NCBI GenBank assembly: GCA_039989895.1
Contig: JBDXGY010000004.1
Location: 85,587 to 149,586, forward strand
Length of the DNA: 64,000 nucleotides
Reading direction: 5' to 3'
Source: Hyphomicrobiales bacterium
GTDB taxonomy: Bacteria; Pseudomonadota; Alphaproteobacteria; Rhizobiales; JACESI01
The notes under the pieces were generated by a model. It did no database searches, had not been told where the DNA came from, and saw only the letters and a program-made list of their open reading frames with translations. The translations under genes and the position numbers were made by a program. Positions 47,450-55,914 of the stretch are shown one piece after another. Each line of letters begins with the position of its first letter. Positions within the stretch are counted from its first letter, which is position 1.

Positions 47450-47478
47450 AAGCCGAGGTATTAGCCTCGGCTTTTTGC
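47450..47478 (+). terminator. rho-independent terminator
   Basis: A 9-bp perfect stem AAGCCGAGG/CCTCGGCTT (47450-47458 with 47465-47473) followed by TTT. It ends the small membrane-peptide transcript ahead of the H-NOX operon. Confidence 0.9.
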
Positions 47479-47515
47479 ATTCTTCATCAAAAATTTCGCT
47501 ATTCACAACTAAGCA

Positions 47516-47536
47516 AGAACCAATTGAAACGGTTCT
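47516..47536. promoter_or_regulatory. AGAACC/GGTTCT dyad before the H-NOX operon
   Basis: Perfect 6-bp arms AGAACC (47516-47521) and GGTTCT (47531-47536) around 9 bp, about 100 bp before the hnoX start. It is not an FNR/Nnr-type TTGAT-N4-ATCAA box. It may be an operator of the signalling operon. Confidence 0.35.
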
Positions 47537-47634
47537 GTCCTCATATGGGGATAATATAAAAGTAATTAATATGAGATATTATATTTCAAGACACGGAGAA
47601 ATTTAAAGACAAATAAATTTATATTGGAGATGTC

Positions 47635-48177
47635 ATGAAAGGCGTCGTATTTACATTATTATTAGATATGGTCGAAGATTCATTCGGGCCACAGACAACA
47701 GAGAATATAATATCCGCCTCCGATTTGCCATCCGGCGGCGCCTATACGACGGTTGGGACATATGACCATTCCGAGATCGTTTCTCTGGTTACAAACTTAA
47801 GCAAAGAAACTGATATAGCCGTGCCCGACCTGATCCGCGTCTTCGGCAAGCACCTGTTGGGGCAATTTTATGAATTATATCCTGATTTTTTCACTGATAT
47901 TGACGATGTTCTGGTCTTTCTAGAGCAGGTTGACAGCTACATTCATTGCGAAGTGCTCAAACTTTATCCCGACGCTAAACTTCCCAAAATTGAGACCAGA
48001 CGATTATCCGATGAAGAACTGGAACTCGTCTACAAATCAGATCGTATGATGGGAGATCTCGCTGAAGGTCTCATCGCTGGTGCAATCGAACACTTTGGTG
48101 GCAACCACACATTCACCCGTCAAGATGTGGAACAAGGAGGACCAGAACAATGCGTGCACTTCAAAATAAAAGCATAA
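47635..48177 (+). CDS. H-NOX haem-based nitric oxide sensor
   Basis: A stand-alone H-NOX domain of 180 residues, the usual length. It has the proximal haem histidine H104 in SYIHCEVLKLYPDAKLP and the haem-propionate-binding YxSxR motif Y133-S135-R137 in LVYKSDRMMGDLAEGL. H-NOX proteins bind NO (some O2) and control a partner kinase or cyclase. GGAG precedes ATG 47635. Its 3' end overlaps the kinase gene by 28 bp, so the two are coupled. Confidence 0.93.
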   Translation: MKGVVFTLLLDMVEDSFGPQTTENIISASDLPSGGAYTTVGTYDHSEIVSLVTNLSKETDIAVPDLIRVFGKHLLGQFYELYPDFFTDIDDVLVFLEQVDSYIHCEVLKLYPDAKLPKIETRRLSDEELELVYKSDRMMGDLAEGLIAGAIEHFGGNHTFTRQDVEQGGPEQCVHFKIKA

Positions 48178-49556
48178 GTAAAACTGGCGGCTTAACACCA
48201 GAAATTCTGGAAGCCAGACTTTCCCGCGAGAAACTGGCTCGAATGCAGGCAGAAACATTACTGGAAGAGAAAAGCCGTGAGCTTTATACAACCAATACAG
48301 TCTTGCAAAAGGTGGCTGACGCAGTTGAAAGCCAACGCGTTCAACTCGACACCATTTTGGATCACACCTTAACTGGTATTGTTCTGGTAAATAGCGAACT
48401 GTGTGTAACTCGCGCTAACAAAAAAGCGATCACACTTTTTGATCTTGGTGAGGACTATTTCGCTGAGTTGACTGTGCAGGAACTGTTCGAAGACTTTACC
48501 ACCGCTAGAGACATTTATGATGAGCGAATGCAAGTCGGAAAAAATCATGAGGATACATTGCATGAAGCTGTCGGTCACCGTGTTGATGGCTCAACCTTCC
48601 CGCTCGAATTTGGCTTAACATGCATGGAAATTGAAGGGCGGCAGCACTCCGTCTGGATATTCAGAGATATCTCTAAGCGCAAACGCGAAGAAGCAAAACG
48701 CATAGCTCTTGAGCATGAGTTAAGTCAGGCTCAAAAGATGGAGTCTCTTGGTACACTAGCAAGTGGTGTTGCCCATGAAATCAACACACCAATTCAATAT
48801 ATCGGCGACAATCTGCGCTTCATGAAAGACACCATCACCGACTTAACAGACCTCATCGATATATTTATGAGCGAGAGTGCTAAGCTTGGCGATAATGAAG
48901 ACGTCAAAAAACTGATTGAAACAGTCAAAAATAAATCAGAAGAAATCGAGCTTGATTTTCTATACGAAGAAGCCCCCCTATCAATTGACCAATCATTGGA
49001 TGGCATCAGCCAAGTGGCCAGCATCGTCAATGCGATTAAGGAATTCTCGCATCCTGGCGAAGATGACAAAACCGAATTTGATCTTAATCAATTGATTGAA
49101 ACCGCGCTGACCGTCACCAGAAATCAGTGGAAATATGTTGCTGATGTAGAAACCGATCTGAGTGCAGATCTCCCCTCAATTGCAGGCCTTCCAAGTGATA
49201 TCAATCAGGTCATATTAAACCTGATTGTTAATGCCGCTGATGCAATAGAAGAAGGTGAAAACGAAGAAAAAGGAACGATATCTATCGCCACCAAATTAGT
49301 TGATCGCCACGTTGTAATGAGCATCAATGATAATGGTAGCGGCATACCTGATGATGTCAAAAAGCAGATATTTGATCCCTTTTTCACAACCAAAGGAGTG
49401 GGAAAAGGATCAGGTCAAGGTCTTGCGATTGCCTATACGATCATCAAGCAGAAACACGATGGAACGATTGAATGCGACAGCAAGCCCGGGGTTGGAACAA
49501 CCTTCACAATTTCCCTACCCCTTGAAAGCGCAGACAGTGAGGGAGAAAGCGCATGA
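48150..49556 (+). CDS. soluble PAS sensor histidine kinase, H-NOX partner
   Basis: The 468-residue product has no membrane segment. It starts with a coiled-coil-like region (LSREKLARMQAETLLEEKSR), then a PAS domain (about 62-180), the dimerisation/phosphoacceptor helix with H209 in LASGVAHEINTPIQYIGDN, and an ATPase domain with NLIVNAADAI, DNGSGIPDD, FFTTKGVGKGSGQGLAI and GVGTTFTISLP. AAGGAGG precedes its ATG inside hnoX. By analogy with known H-NOX kinases, NO-bound H-NOX should change its autophosphorylation. Confidence 0.92.
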   Translation: MRALQNKSISKTGGLTPEILEARLSREKLARMQAETLLEEKSRELYTTNTVLQKVADAVESQRVQLDTILDHTLTGIVLVNSELCVTRANKKAITLFDLGEDYFAELTVQELFEDFTTARDIYDERMQVGKNHEDTLHEAVGHRVDGSTFPLEFGLTCMEIEGRQHSVWIFRDISKRKREEAKRIALEHELSQAQKMESLGTLASGVAHEINTPIQYIGDNLRFMKDTITDLTDLIDIFMSESAKLGDNEDVKKLIETVKNKSEEIELDFLYEEAPLSIDQSLDGISQVASIVNAIKEFSHPGEDDKTEFDLNQLIETALTVTRNQWKYVADVETDLSADLPSIAGLPSDINQVILNLIVNAADAIEEGENEEKGTISIATKLVDRHVVMSINDNGSGIPDDVKKQIFDPFFTTKGVGKGSGQGLAIAYTIIKQKHDGTIECDSKPGVGTTFTISLPLESADSEGESA

Positions 49557-50563
49557 AGCCCGTCATAGTTTTCGTTGATGATGAACCCAACATCTTACAA
49601 GGCATCAGGCGCTACACGCGATCACAGCGCGGGTCGTGGGATATGCACTTTCTCGAAAGTGGTCGTGCAGCCATGGAGCTGGTCACTCAAACACCGGTCG
49701 ATGTGATTGTCTCTGATATGCGAATGCCAGAAATTACGGGGGCTGATTTGCTTGAACATATCTCCCATGAGGCACCCGGCATCATCAGGCTTATTTTATC
49801 AGGCGAAGCTGAAGAAGCGCAAACTCATCGCACAATCGGGCGCAGCCATAGGTTTATCGCAAAGCCCTGTGATCCGACAATATTGATCAATGAGATCAAC
49901 GCCATTTTATCGCTCCGCCAACAGCTTGGATACAAAACCGCGACCGAGTGTGTTTCTATCTTTGATGAACTTAAAAGTCCGGCTTCAGTTTTTGTGAAAT
50001 TACAAGATGTATTGAAAAAAGACGACCTATCGCTGGAAGACATTACACAAGTGATTGAAGATGATCCAAGCTTGGCCGCGCGGGTTTTACAATTAGTCAA
50101 TTCAGCCTATTTCGGCAGGCCACTTTCTACTGTGAGTGTAAAACGAGCAATAAAAACCATTGGCGCTCCTTCATTGCGCAGACTGCTAGAGCTAGAAAGA
50201 TTAGGCAATGCAGGACCACAGCGTGCCGATAAAGACGAGGCTCTTGTACAATACCTAAAAGCCACCGAACTTGGAAAACATGTATCCAAAAAATTACACC
50301 AAACAGGCTGCGATGAACTGACATGCGACTTTGCCTATGCAACCGGCTTATTCGCGATGCTGGGGGCAATTGGAATCAAGACTGAAGAAAACATGAGCAA
50401 GGCAACGGTTCGTGCCGCCTATATTGCTCGTCTGTTTGGTTTGCCTGAGCAACTCATTGAATCATTGCTGCACTTGCCAGAATTTTCATCCCATGATCCG
50501 CTCGATGATTTAGCAGAGCACATAAAGGGCGCTGTCATGACGGCAGAGACAAAGGCGGCTTAA
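49553..50563 (+). CDS. response regulator with receiver and HDOD output domain
   Basis: The 336-residue product has a receiver domain (about 1-120) with D9/D10, phosphoacceptor D55 in VIVSDMRMPEITG and K104 in FIAKPCDP. An HDOD domain follows (about 140-330; DVLKKDDLSLEDITQVIEDD, VLQLVNSAYFGRPLSTVSVKRAI). HDOD is an HD-like fold, usually without the catalytic metal residues, thought to act by binding. It overlaps the kinase gene by 4 bp (ATGA), making an H-NOX to kinase to HDOD relay. Confidence 0.9.
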   Translation: MKPVIVFVDDEPNILQGIRRYTRSQRGSWDMHFLESGRAAMELVTQTPVDVIVSDMRMPEITGADLLEHISHEAPGIIRLILSGEAEEAQTHRTIGRSHRFIAKPCDPTILINEINAILSLRQQLGYKTATECVSIFDELKSPASVFVKLQDVLKKDDLSLEDITQVIEDDPSLAARVLQLVNSAYFGRPLSTVSVKRAIKTIGAPSLRRLLELERLGNAGPQRADKDEALVQYLKATELGKHVSKKLHQTGCDELTCDFAYATGLFAMLGAIGIKTEENMSKATVRAAYIARLFGLPEQLIESLLHLPEFSSHDPLDDLAEHIKGAVMTAETKAA

Positions 50564-50580
50564 ACGTTAAGCCGCTTTTT
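50555..50580. terminator. shared terminator covering both stop codons
   Basis: A 9-bp stem GCGGCTTAA/TTAAGCCGC (50555-50563 with 50567-50575) with a 3-nt loop and T5 after it. The TAA of the response regulator gene and the TAA of metF are both inside the stem arms. On the minus side the flank is CCTTT, weaker. Confidence 0.8.
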
Positions 50581-51481
50581 GCGAATCTTGTGATCCGCGC
50601 ACACCAAGCATATGGCATATAGCATAAACCAGATTAGCCCGATTCATCGTGTAAAAATGAAAATCACTAATCCCGCGATCCACCAAATCAAGCACCTGTT
50701 CGGTCGCAACCGCTGCAGCAACAAGCCGTCGCGTACCTGGGTCATTTTCTAAACCCTCAAAGCGGCGATGCAACCAAGCCGGCACATGCGTGCCACAACG
50801 TTCAGCAAAATTAGCGACCTGGTTAAAATTAAGAACCGGCGCAATACCTGGAATAATCGGAATTGTAATCCCTGAGCGACGAACGCGTTCGAGATATGTT
50901 TCAAATACATCATTATCAAAGAAAAACTGAGTGATCGCCTTATCTGCTCCAGCATCTACTTTTCGTTTTAAATACTCAATATCAGCCCAAATATCAGCAC
51001 TTTCTGGATGCTTTTCCGGATAGGCCGAAACCGCAACCTTAAAATTGCCACGCCGTTTAGCTGCAGCGACAAGATCAGCGGTCAATTTATAACCGTCCGG
51101 GTGCGGCGTATAAACACCACCCACCCCTTCGGGAGAATCACCGCGAAGAGCCACAATTTCAGTCACACCTGCTTCAGCATAACCATCCAGAACCTCGTCA
51201 ATTTCTGCACATGATGCCCCAACACAAGTTAAATGCGCCGCAGCCGTTAAATTGGCTTCTTTGACGATACGCTCTACGGTTTTATGCGTGCGCTCACGTG
51301 TCGAGCCGCCTGCACCATAGGTCACCGACACAAAGCTTGGATCTAAGGGTGCCAAACGCTCGACTGACTCCCATAAGGCTTCATTTTGCTTCTCACTATG
51401 CGGCGGAAAGAACTCGAAAGACACATTAATATTAGCGCCTTTTTCACCAAGTTTTGTTCTATTGTTCTGTGTATGCGGCAT
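50567..51481 (-). CDS. metF: methylenetetrahydrofolate reductase
   Basis: MetF reduces 5,10-methylene-THF to 5-methyl-THF with FAD, supplying methyl groups for methionine. The product has VSFEFFPPHSEKQNEALW, VSVTYGAGGSTRERT, HLTCVGAS, IVALRGDSPEG and ITQFFFDNDVFETYLERV. I use ATG 51481 (304 residues), 7 nt after AAGGA; an in-frame ATG at 51523 lies inside the preceding gene. It follows the ArsR-methyltransferase gene after 17 bp. Confidence 0.96.
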   Translation of the reverse strand: MPHTQNNRTKLGEKGANINVSFEFFPPHSEKQNEALWESVERLAPLDPSFVSVTYGAGGSTRERTHKTVERIVKEANLTAAAHLTCVGASCAEIDEVLDGYAEAGVTEIVALRGDSPEGVGGVYTPHPDGYKLTADLVAAAKRRGNFKVAVSAYPEKHPESADIWADIEYLKRKVDAGADKAITQFFFDNDVFETYLERVRRSGITIPIIPGIAPVLNFNQVANFAERCGTHVPAWLHRRFEGLENDPGTRRLVAAAVATEQVLDLVDRGISDFHFYTMNRANLVYAICHMLGVRGSQDSQKAA

Positions 51482-51498
51482 TTTGACGTCCTTAAACT

Positions 51499-52476
51499 TT
51501 ACTGATCTTTTATTGCGGTCCAAATAGTGACCGTTAGCTCTTGGTCCGAAATTTTTTCCGGATCGAGCTTCATTGTTTTCAATGGTGTCATACCCACATT
51601 CTCAATCCAGCCCAGCATTTGCTCATCAGCAAACCCAAGCCGTCGATGAGCGTAATCAGTACGCATGAATTCAAGTGTATGAGGGGCAAAATCGACAATA
51701 ATCCAACGCCCGCCTTGAGCTGTTACACGAGCAACCTCTGACAGAGCGAGGGCCGGATCATCAAGGTAATGAAGGACTTGATGAATTGTCACCAAATCAA
51801 AATCTGGAGATAAAACGCCATTTTGGAATGTGAGATTATAAACATCCGCTTGGCGTACCTGAACAGGGTTATCAGCTCCAACAAGCTTATTTCGCGCAAC
51901 AGACAACATGCGCGGATTGGCATCAATACCAACCGAACGCTCAACACGCGCGCCAAAAAGCTCAATCATACGGCCAGTACCAGTGCCCACATCCAACTGA
52001 TTTTTAAAAGTCTCATCATCAAACTGCGCCAGCACGGCCTCTTCCACAGCCGCTTCGGCTACATGGCGCGTACGAACATCATCCCATTCGCGCGCATTGG
52101 CATCAAAGTAATTATTGGCATCATCCGCATGGGATTGGCGCACCTGCTCAAGACGCTCATGGTCTCGTAACAATTGCGGGTCAGTTTTATCCAGATTAGA
52201 CAGCAAATTCCTAATAAGAGCCGCGCCCGGACCAATATCAACCAGGCGATAATAAACCCACGCGCCTTCCGGAAAACGTTCGATCACGCCGGCGTCGCAA
52301 AGCAACTTCAAATGACGCGAAATTCTCGGCTGGCTTTGCCCCAGAATGATCGTGAGATCACTAACCGTCAGCTCACACTGAGCTAAGAGGGCCAACAAAC
52401 GTAAACGTGTTGCTTCACTGGCAGCCTTCAAACGGCCCAAAAGCGTATCAAAAGAGAGGTGCGTAGGCGTATCCAA
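51499..52476 (-). CDS. ArsR-type regulator fused to a SAM-dependent methyltransferase
   Basis: The product (about 325 residues) has an N-terminal ArsR winged helix (LKAASEATRLRLLALLAQCELTVSDLTIILGQSQPRISRHLKLL) and a C-terminal class I methyltransferase domain with LDVGTGTGRMIELFG and LVTIHQVLHYLDDP. This fusion commonly precedes metF in alphaproteobacteria and is assigned in comparative work to S-adenosylhomocysteine/methionine control (SahR-like). I choose TTG 52476, 5 nt after GGAGG. The ATG at 52494 has no ribosome site because an 18-bp palindrome lies directly upstream of it. Confidence 0.88.
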   Translation of the reverse strand: MDTPTHLSFDTLLGRLKAASEATRLRLLALLAQCELTVSDLTIILGQSQPRISRHLKLLCDAGVIERFPEGAWVYYRLVDIGPGAALIRNLLSNLDKTDPQLLRDHERLEQVRQSHADDANNYFDANAREWDDVRTRHVAEAAVEEAVLAQFDDETFKNQLDVGTGTGRMIELFGARVERSVGIDANPRMLSVARNKLVGADNPVQVRQADVYNLTFQNGVLSPDFDLVTIHQVLHYLDDPALALSEVARVTAQGGRWIIVDFAPHTLEFMRTDYAHRRLGFADEQMLGWIENVGMTPLKTMKLDPEKISDQELTVTIWTAIKDQ

Positions 52477-52493
52477 AAAAGCCTCCAAAATCA

Positions 52494-52511
52494 TATAAAC
52501 ATATGTTTATA
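52494..52511. promoter_or_regulatory. 18-bp perfect palindrome, probable ArsR-type operator
   Basis: TATAAACATATGTTTATA is a perfect palindrome of AT-rich ArsR-operator style. It lies 18 bp upstream of the chosen TTG start. TTGAAA about 15 bp further upstream (minus strand) makes the palindrome overlap the likely -10 region, so the regulator may repress its own metF operon here. Confidence 0.6.
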
Positions 52512-52556
52512 CGATTTTAGAAAGCTTTTCAACCATTGATACAAGATCTCTGGATA

Positions 52557-53660
52557 TTATGCAGCAACTTGTTGCAGGTTAAATCCTTCAAGACGCTCTA
52601 AATAAAGACGTTTTGCTTTTTCTTGCGTCAGATTCGCATATGCTCGCATTGCTTTTTGGCGAATTTCATCATTCAAGATTTTGCTCCAAGGCCCCACATT
52701 AAGCAGTGCGGACACCAGTTCTTCTCTAAAATTCAAGACCTTAAAAGCCACAATAGCGGGTTCAATCTTCGGCATGGAAAGCCAATAAACTGCATCTTCC
52801 AAATCAAAATCTGCAACAATTGCGAACATCGCACATACGCGAGGGAAGTTATCTTTTTGTGCGGCTTCCAAAATATCAATATTCTTTACTGAGCATAATT
52901 TTTGATGCCGCAATGCTTGCGCATAAGCAGAATCAAATTCAATTCCAAGCACATTATCCTTCGCCGTAACGCGGCTTTCGACAACTGACTTTGCTTTATC
53001 AAGATGGGCCATCAAATCACCACGGCCGCTTTTTACCAATTGCTCACGAACTGATTCGCTAGCTTGACTAATAATTTCCTCGACCACCGATTGCGGCAAG
53101 TCAGGCCGTTCAATCAATCCTTTTTGGATTTTTTCATTTTCATGTGCACGATTGGTCAAAAACTGAAATGATTTATCAGCCAATATAGCGCCCTTATTTT
53201 GTGCCAACTGTTCCCAAACTTGCGTATTTCCCATACGAATAAGCTCAGTGGTAACCGGCATCGTCACAATCTTTCTGTCTGCAATCGCTACGAGATGATC
53301 CGCACCACATTGCCGTACCACATTTATCAAATCATCATCCTGCAAGGCAGTTGAATTCATTAAAACAGGCTTCGCGATGTTTATAGGCTCCAAAGACAAA
53401 CGTTGCATAACCCGCCTTGGCGCGTCATCTAGTGACGCAAGTCTGTTCGCAATACGTATGCGTGCTTCATCCTCAACATAGCCAATCATTTGAGTGAGCA
53501 CATCTTCGCACATTTCAAGCTCAGACTCTATTGCACTGTGTTTTGCAACACCAAATAAATCAAACACAAAACCAAATAGCTCTTCTTTGGATTCGCCACT
53601 CCCCGCCGCATTTTTCAATGCTGACAAAATATTACTTTTGCCGTTTGTTACCTCAATCAT
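52557..53660 (-). CDS. DUF2336 protein (2)
   Basis: A 367-residue soluble, mainly helical protein with the DUF2336 repeat pattern (RIANRLASLDDAPRRVMQRL, ERPDLPQSVVEEIISQASESVREQLV). It is longer than the DUF2336 protein at 46.0-46.9 kb and only partly alike. ATG 53660 is preferred, about 7 nt after CAGG; an ATG seven codons earlier lacks a site. Function unknown. It stands alone, divergent from btaA. Confidence 0.78.
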   Translation of the reverse strand: MIEVTNGKSNILSALKNAAGSGESKEELFGFVFDLFGVAKHSAIESELEMCEDVLTQMIGYVEDEARIRIANRLASLDDAPRRVMQRLSLEPINIAKPVLMNSTALQDDDLINVVRQCGADHLVAIADRKIVTMPVTTELIRMGNTQVWEQLAQNKGAILADKSFQFLTNRAHENEKIQKGLIERPDLPQSVVEEIISQASESVREQLVKSGRGDLMAHLDKAKSVVESRVTAKDNVLGIEFDSAYAQALRHQKLCSVKNIDILEAAQKDNFPRVCAMFAIVADFDLEDAVYWLSMPKIEPAIVAFKVLNFREELVSALLNVGPWSKILNDEIRQKAMRAYANLTQEKAKRLYLERLEGFNLQQVAA

Positions 53661-53955
53661 TTTACACCTGCCTGTTTGCATTATTCAACAAGCATCATAA
53701 CAATGAGATATTGAAATATATCCAAAACGCGTCTGATAATTTATTTTAAACTTCACTCAATTGCATACAGCCAGTGAAAGCTTTTAGTAACGATAAAGTG
53801 TCCACCACAAACACCACAACACTGCTGCAAATTTGTGACCTTTCATAAAAATTTCATTATCAACACCTAGCGCAAAAATAGCGCGCGCTTTAGAGTGAAT
53901 GCTAATTTATGCATTGCAGACGACAAATTGACACCAGATTGATCAGGGTAATTGG
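53661..53955. other. DUF2336-btaA intergenic region
   Basis: About 295 bp between divergent genes with no supported gene or RNA. It should hold both promoters. I see no clear Pho-box-like repeats before btaA, although betaine-lipid genes are often phosphate-controlled in other bacteria. Confidence 0.35.
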
Positions 53956-55254
53956 ATGCAGTCTCAAAACACTCAGCGACAAGACGCCGAACAGACCGAA
54001 GCTGTCGCAAAAGATAAAGCCGAACATTTACGCAAGGCCGTTTACCAACACAAAGCCACAAGCCGCGCTGGCTTTTCTGAGCGTCTGTTCACATGGCTTT
54101 TCAAAGGTCTCGTCTATCCACAAATCTGGGAAGACCCTGATGTGGATATGCAGGCCCTCCAGCTTGGCCCACAATCACGCCTGATCACCATCGCCTCAGG
54201 CGGCTGTAATGTTTTGTCTTATTTGACACAAAACCCAAAAGAGATTTTGGCTGTCGACCTTAACACAGCTCACATCGCCCTCACCCGATTAAAGCTAAAG
54301 GCCGTTGAAGCCCTTCCCAACTATGAAACCTTCTATCGTTTTTTCGGCGAGGCGGATGAAAAAGCCAATCTGCGCACCTATGAGCGTTTCTTGCAAAATG
54401 AAATCGACGCCCCCACCAAAGCCTATTGGGAAGGCCGCGACCGCCTGTTTCGAAGACGCATCACACTTTTTTCCCGCGATCTTTATCACCACGGCCTCCT
54501 CGGTTATTTCATAGGCGTCACTCATTTTGTTGCCAAACTATACGGCATTGATCCAGCAGACCTGACCAAAGCCAAAACCATGGAAGAACAACGCTCTTTC
54601 TTTGAAGGATCATTAGCCCCGATTTTTGACAAGCGTCTTGTGCGCTGGGTAACCTCAAAAAAATCATCACTGTTTGGCCTTGGCATCCCACCAGCACAAT
54701 ATGATGTGTTGGCGGGTGGCGGCGATATGTCAGTTATTTTGAAACACCGCGTAGAAAAGCTCGCGTGCCATTTCTCTATGAACGATAATTATTTTGCATG
54801 GCAGGCCTTTGGTCGCGGCTATGCGCCAAACAGCGCGAATGATGACGGTACATCAACCTCCACAGGGCGCTCTGGTCCGTTGCCGCCCTATTTGCAGGCC
54901 CAACACTTTGACCACATCAAAAGCCGCGCCAACCGCGTCTCTGTTACCAATAAGTCTGTCACCGAAAAGCTGAAAGACGAAGCAGATGAGAGCATGGATG
55001 GTTATGTGCTGCTTGATGCGCAAGACTGGATGACCGATCAGCAGCTCAACGAGTTGTGGTCTCAAATCACCCGCACCGCCAAAACTGGCGCGCGCGTTAT
55101 CTTCCGCACTGCCGATGAGCCTTCCCTGCTACCAGGTCGCGTGGTTGACGAAATCTTGGGGCGCTGGAGTTATCAAGAAGAACAATCCCTCACCCTAAAC
55201 AAACATGACCGCTCAGCCATTTATGGCGGCTTCCATCTTTACGTAAAGAACTAG
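53956..55254 (+). CDS. btaA: SAM:diacylglycerol 3-amino-3-carboxypropyltransferase BtaA
   Basis: BtaA moves the 3-amino-3-carboxypropyl group of SAM onto diacylglycerol, the first step to the phosphorus-free lipid DGTS. The 432-residue product belongs to the DUF3419 family, with LVYPQIWEDPDVDMQAL, ITIASGGCNVLSYL, AVDLNTAHIALTRLKLKA, and a C-terminal part with FHLYVKN. AGGG lies before ATG 53956. btaB follows after 3 bp; together they make up the complete known pathway. Confidence 0.93.
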   Translation: MQSQNTQRQDAEQTEAVAKDKAEHLRKAVYQHKATSRAGFSERLFTWLFKGLVYPQIWEDPDVDMQALQLGPQSRLITIASGGCNVLSYLTQNPKEILAVDLNTAHIALTRLKLKAVEALPNYETFYRFFGEADEKANLRTYERFLQNEIDAPTKAYWEGRDRLFRRRITLFSRDLYHHGLLGYFIGVTHFVAKLYGIDPADLTKAKTMEEQRSFFEGSLAPIFDKRLVRWVTSKKSSLFGLGIPPAQYDVLAGGGDMSVILKHRVEKLACHFSMNDNYFAWQAFGRGYAPNSANDDGTSTSTGRSGPLPPYLQAQHFDHIKSRANRVSVTNKSVTEKLKDEADESMDGYVLLDAQDWMTDQQLNELWSQITRTAKTGARVIFRTADEPSLLPGRVVDEILGRWSYQEEQSLTLNKHDRSAIYGGFHLYVKN

Positions 55255-55257
55255 ACC

Positions 55258-55914
55258 ATGAGCACAGAACCTATGAATAACAAGCATGCTGGACAAATGG
55301 ACGGGATTTATAAATCCCAGCGCCATATCTATGATCTAACGCGCAAGTATTATCTCTTTGGTCGCGATCAACTTCTCGATGATTTAAAACCCGAATATGG
55401 CGAGAGCGTTTTGGAAGTCGGCTGTGGCACGGGACGCAATTTGATTATGGCTGCGCGCAAATATCCATGGGCCAAATTCTATGGTTTGGATATTTCTGAA
55501 GAAATGCTGATCACAGCACGCACCAATGTAGAAAAAGCAGGCTTCAGCGATCGCATCACCTTAGCCAAAGGCGATGCCTCTGATTTTTCAGCCAGCACCT
55601 TGTTTGGCATCACACATGCTGACCACGTGTTTTATTCCTACACACTGTCCATGATTCCACTGTGGGAAAATGCCATCGAACAGGGATTAAAAGCTCTAGC
55701 CCCCGATGGCGCGCTCCACATCGTTGATTTTGGTCAGCAGGAAAATTTACCCGGCCTCTTTCGCTGGATCTTACAAAAATGGCTTGCTGTCTTCCACGTT
55801 AAACCTCGCACAAGCCTTGCAGGTGTGAGCGCCACCTTTGCCAAGGAAGCAGGCCGCACAGGCCGCTTCACCCCGCTTTATCGCGGCTATGCGTGGCGCA
55901 TCACGATCGCTTAA
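55258..55914 (+). CDS. btaB: diacylglyceryl-homoserine N-methyltransferase BtaB
   Basis: BtaB methylates the homoserine nitrogen three times to give the betaine lipid DGTS. The 218-residue product is a class I methyltransferase with motif I VLEVGCGTGRNLIMAARKYP, AKFYGLDISEEML, and GALHIVDFGQQENLPG. Its start is 3 bp after the btaA stop and has no strong ribosome site of its own, so coupled translation is likely. It overlaps the convergent membrane gene by 4 bp. Confidence 0.93.
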   Translation: MSTEPMNNKHAGQMDGIYKSQRHIYDLTRKYYLFGRDQLLDDLKPEYGESVLEVGCGTGRNLIMAARKYPWAKFYGLDISEEMLITARTNVEKAGFSDRITLAKGDASDFSASTLFGITHADHVFYSYTLSMIPLWENAIEQGLKALAPDGALHIVDFGQQENLPGLFRWILQKWLAVFHVKPRTSLAGVSATFAKEAGRTGRFTPLYRGYAWRITIA

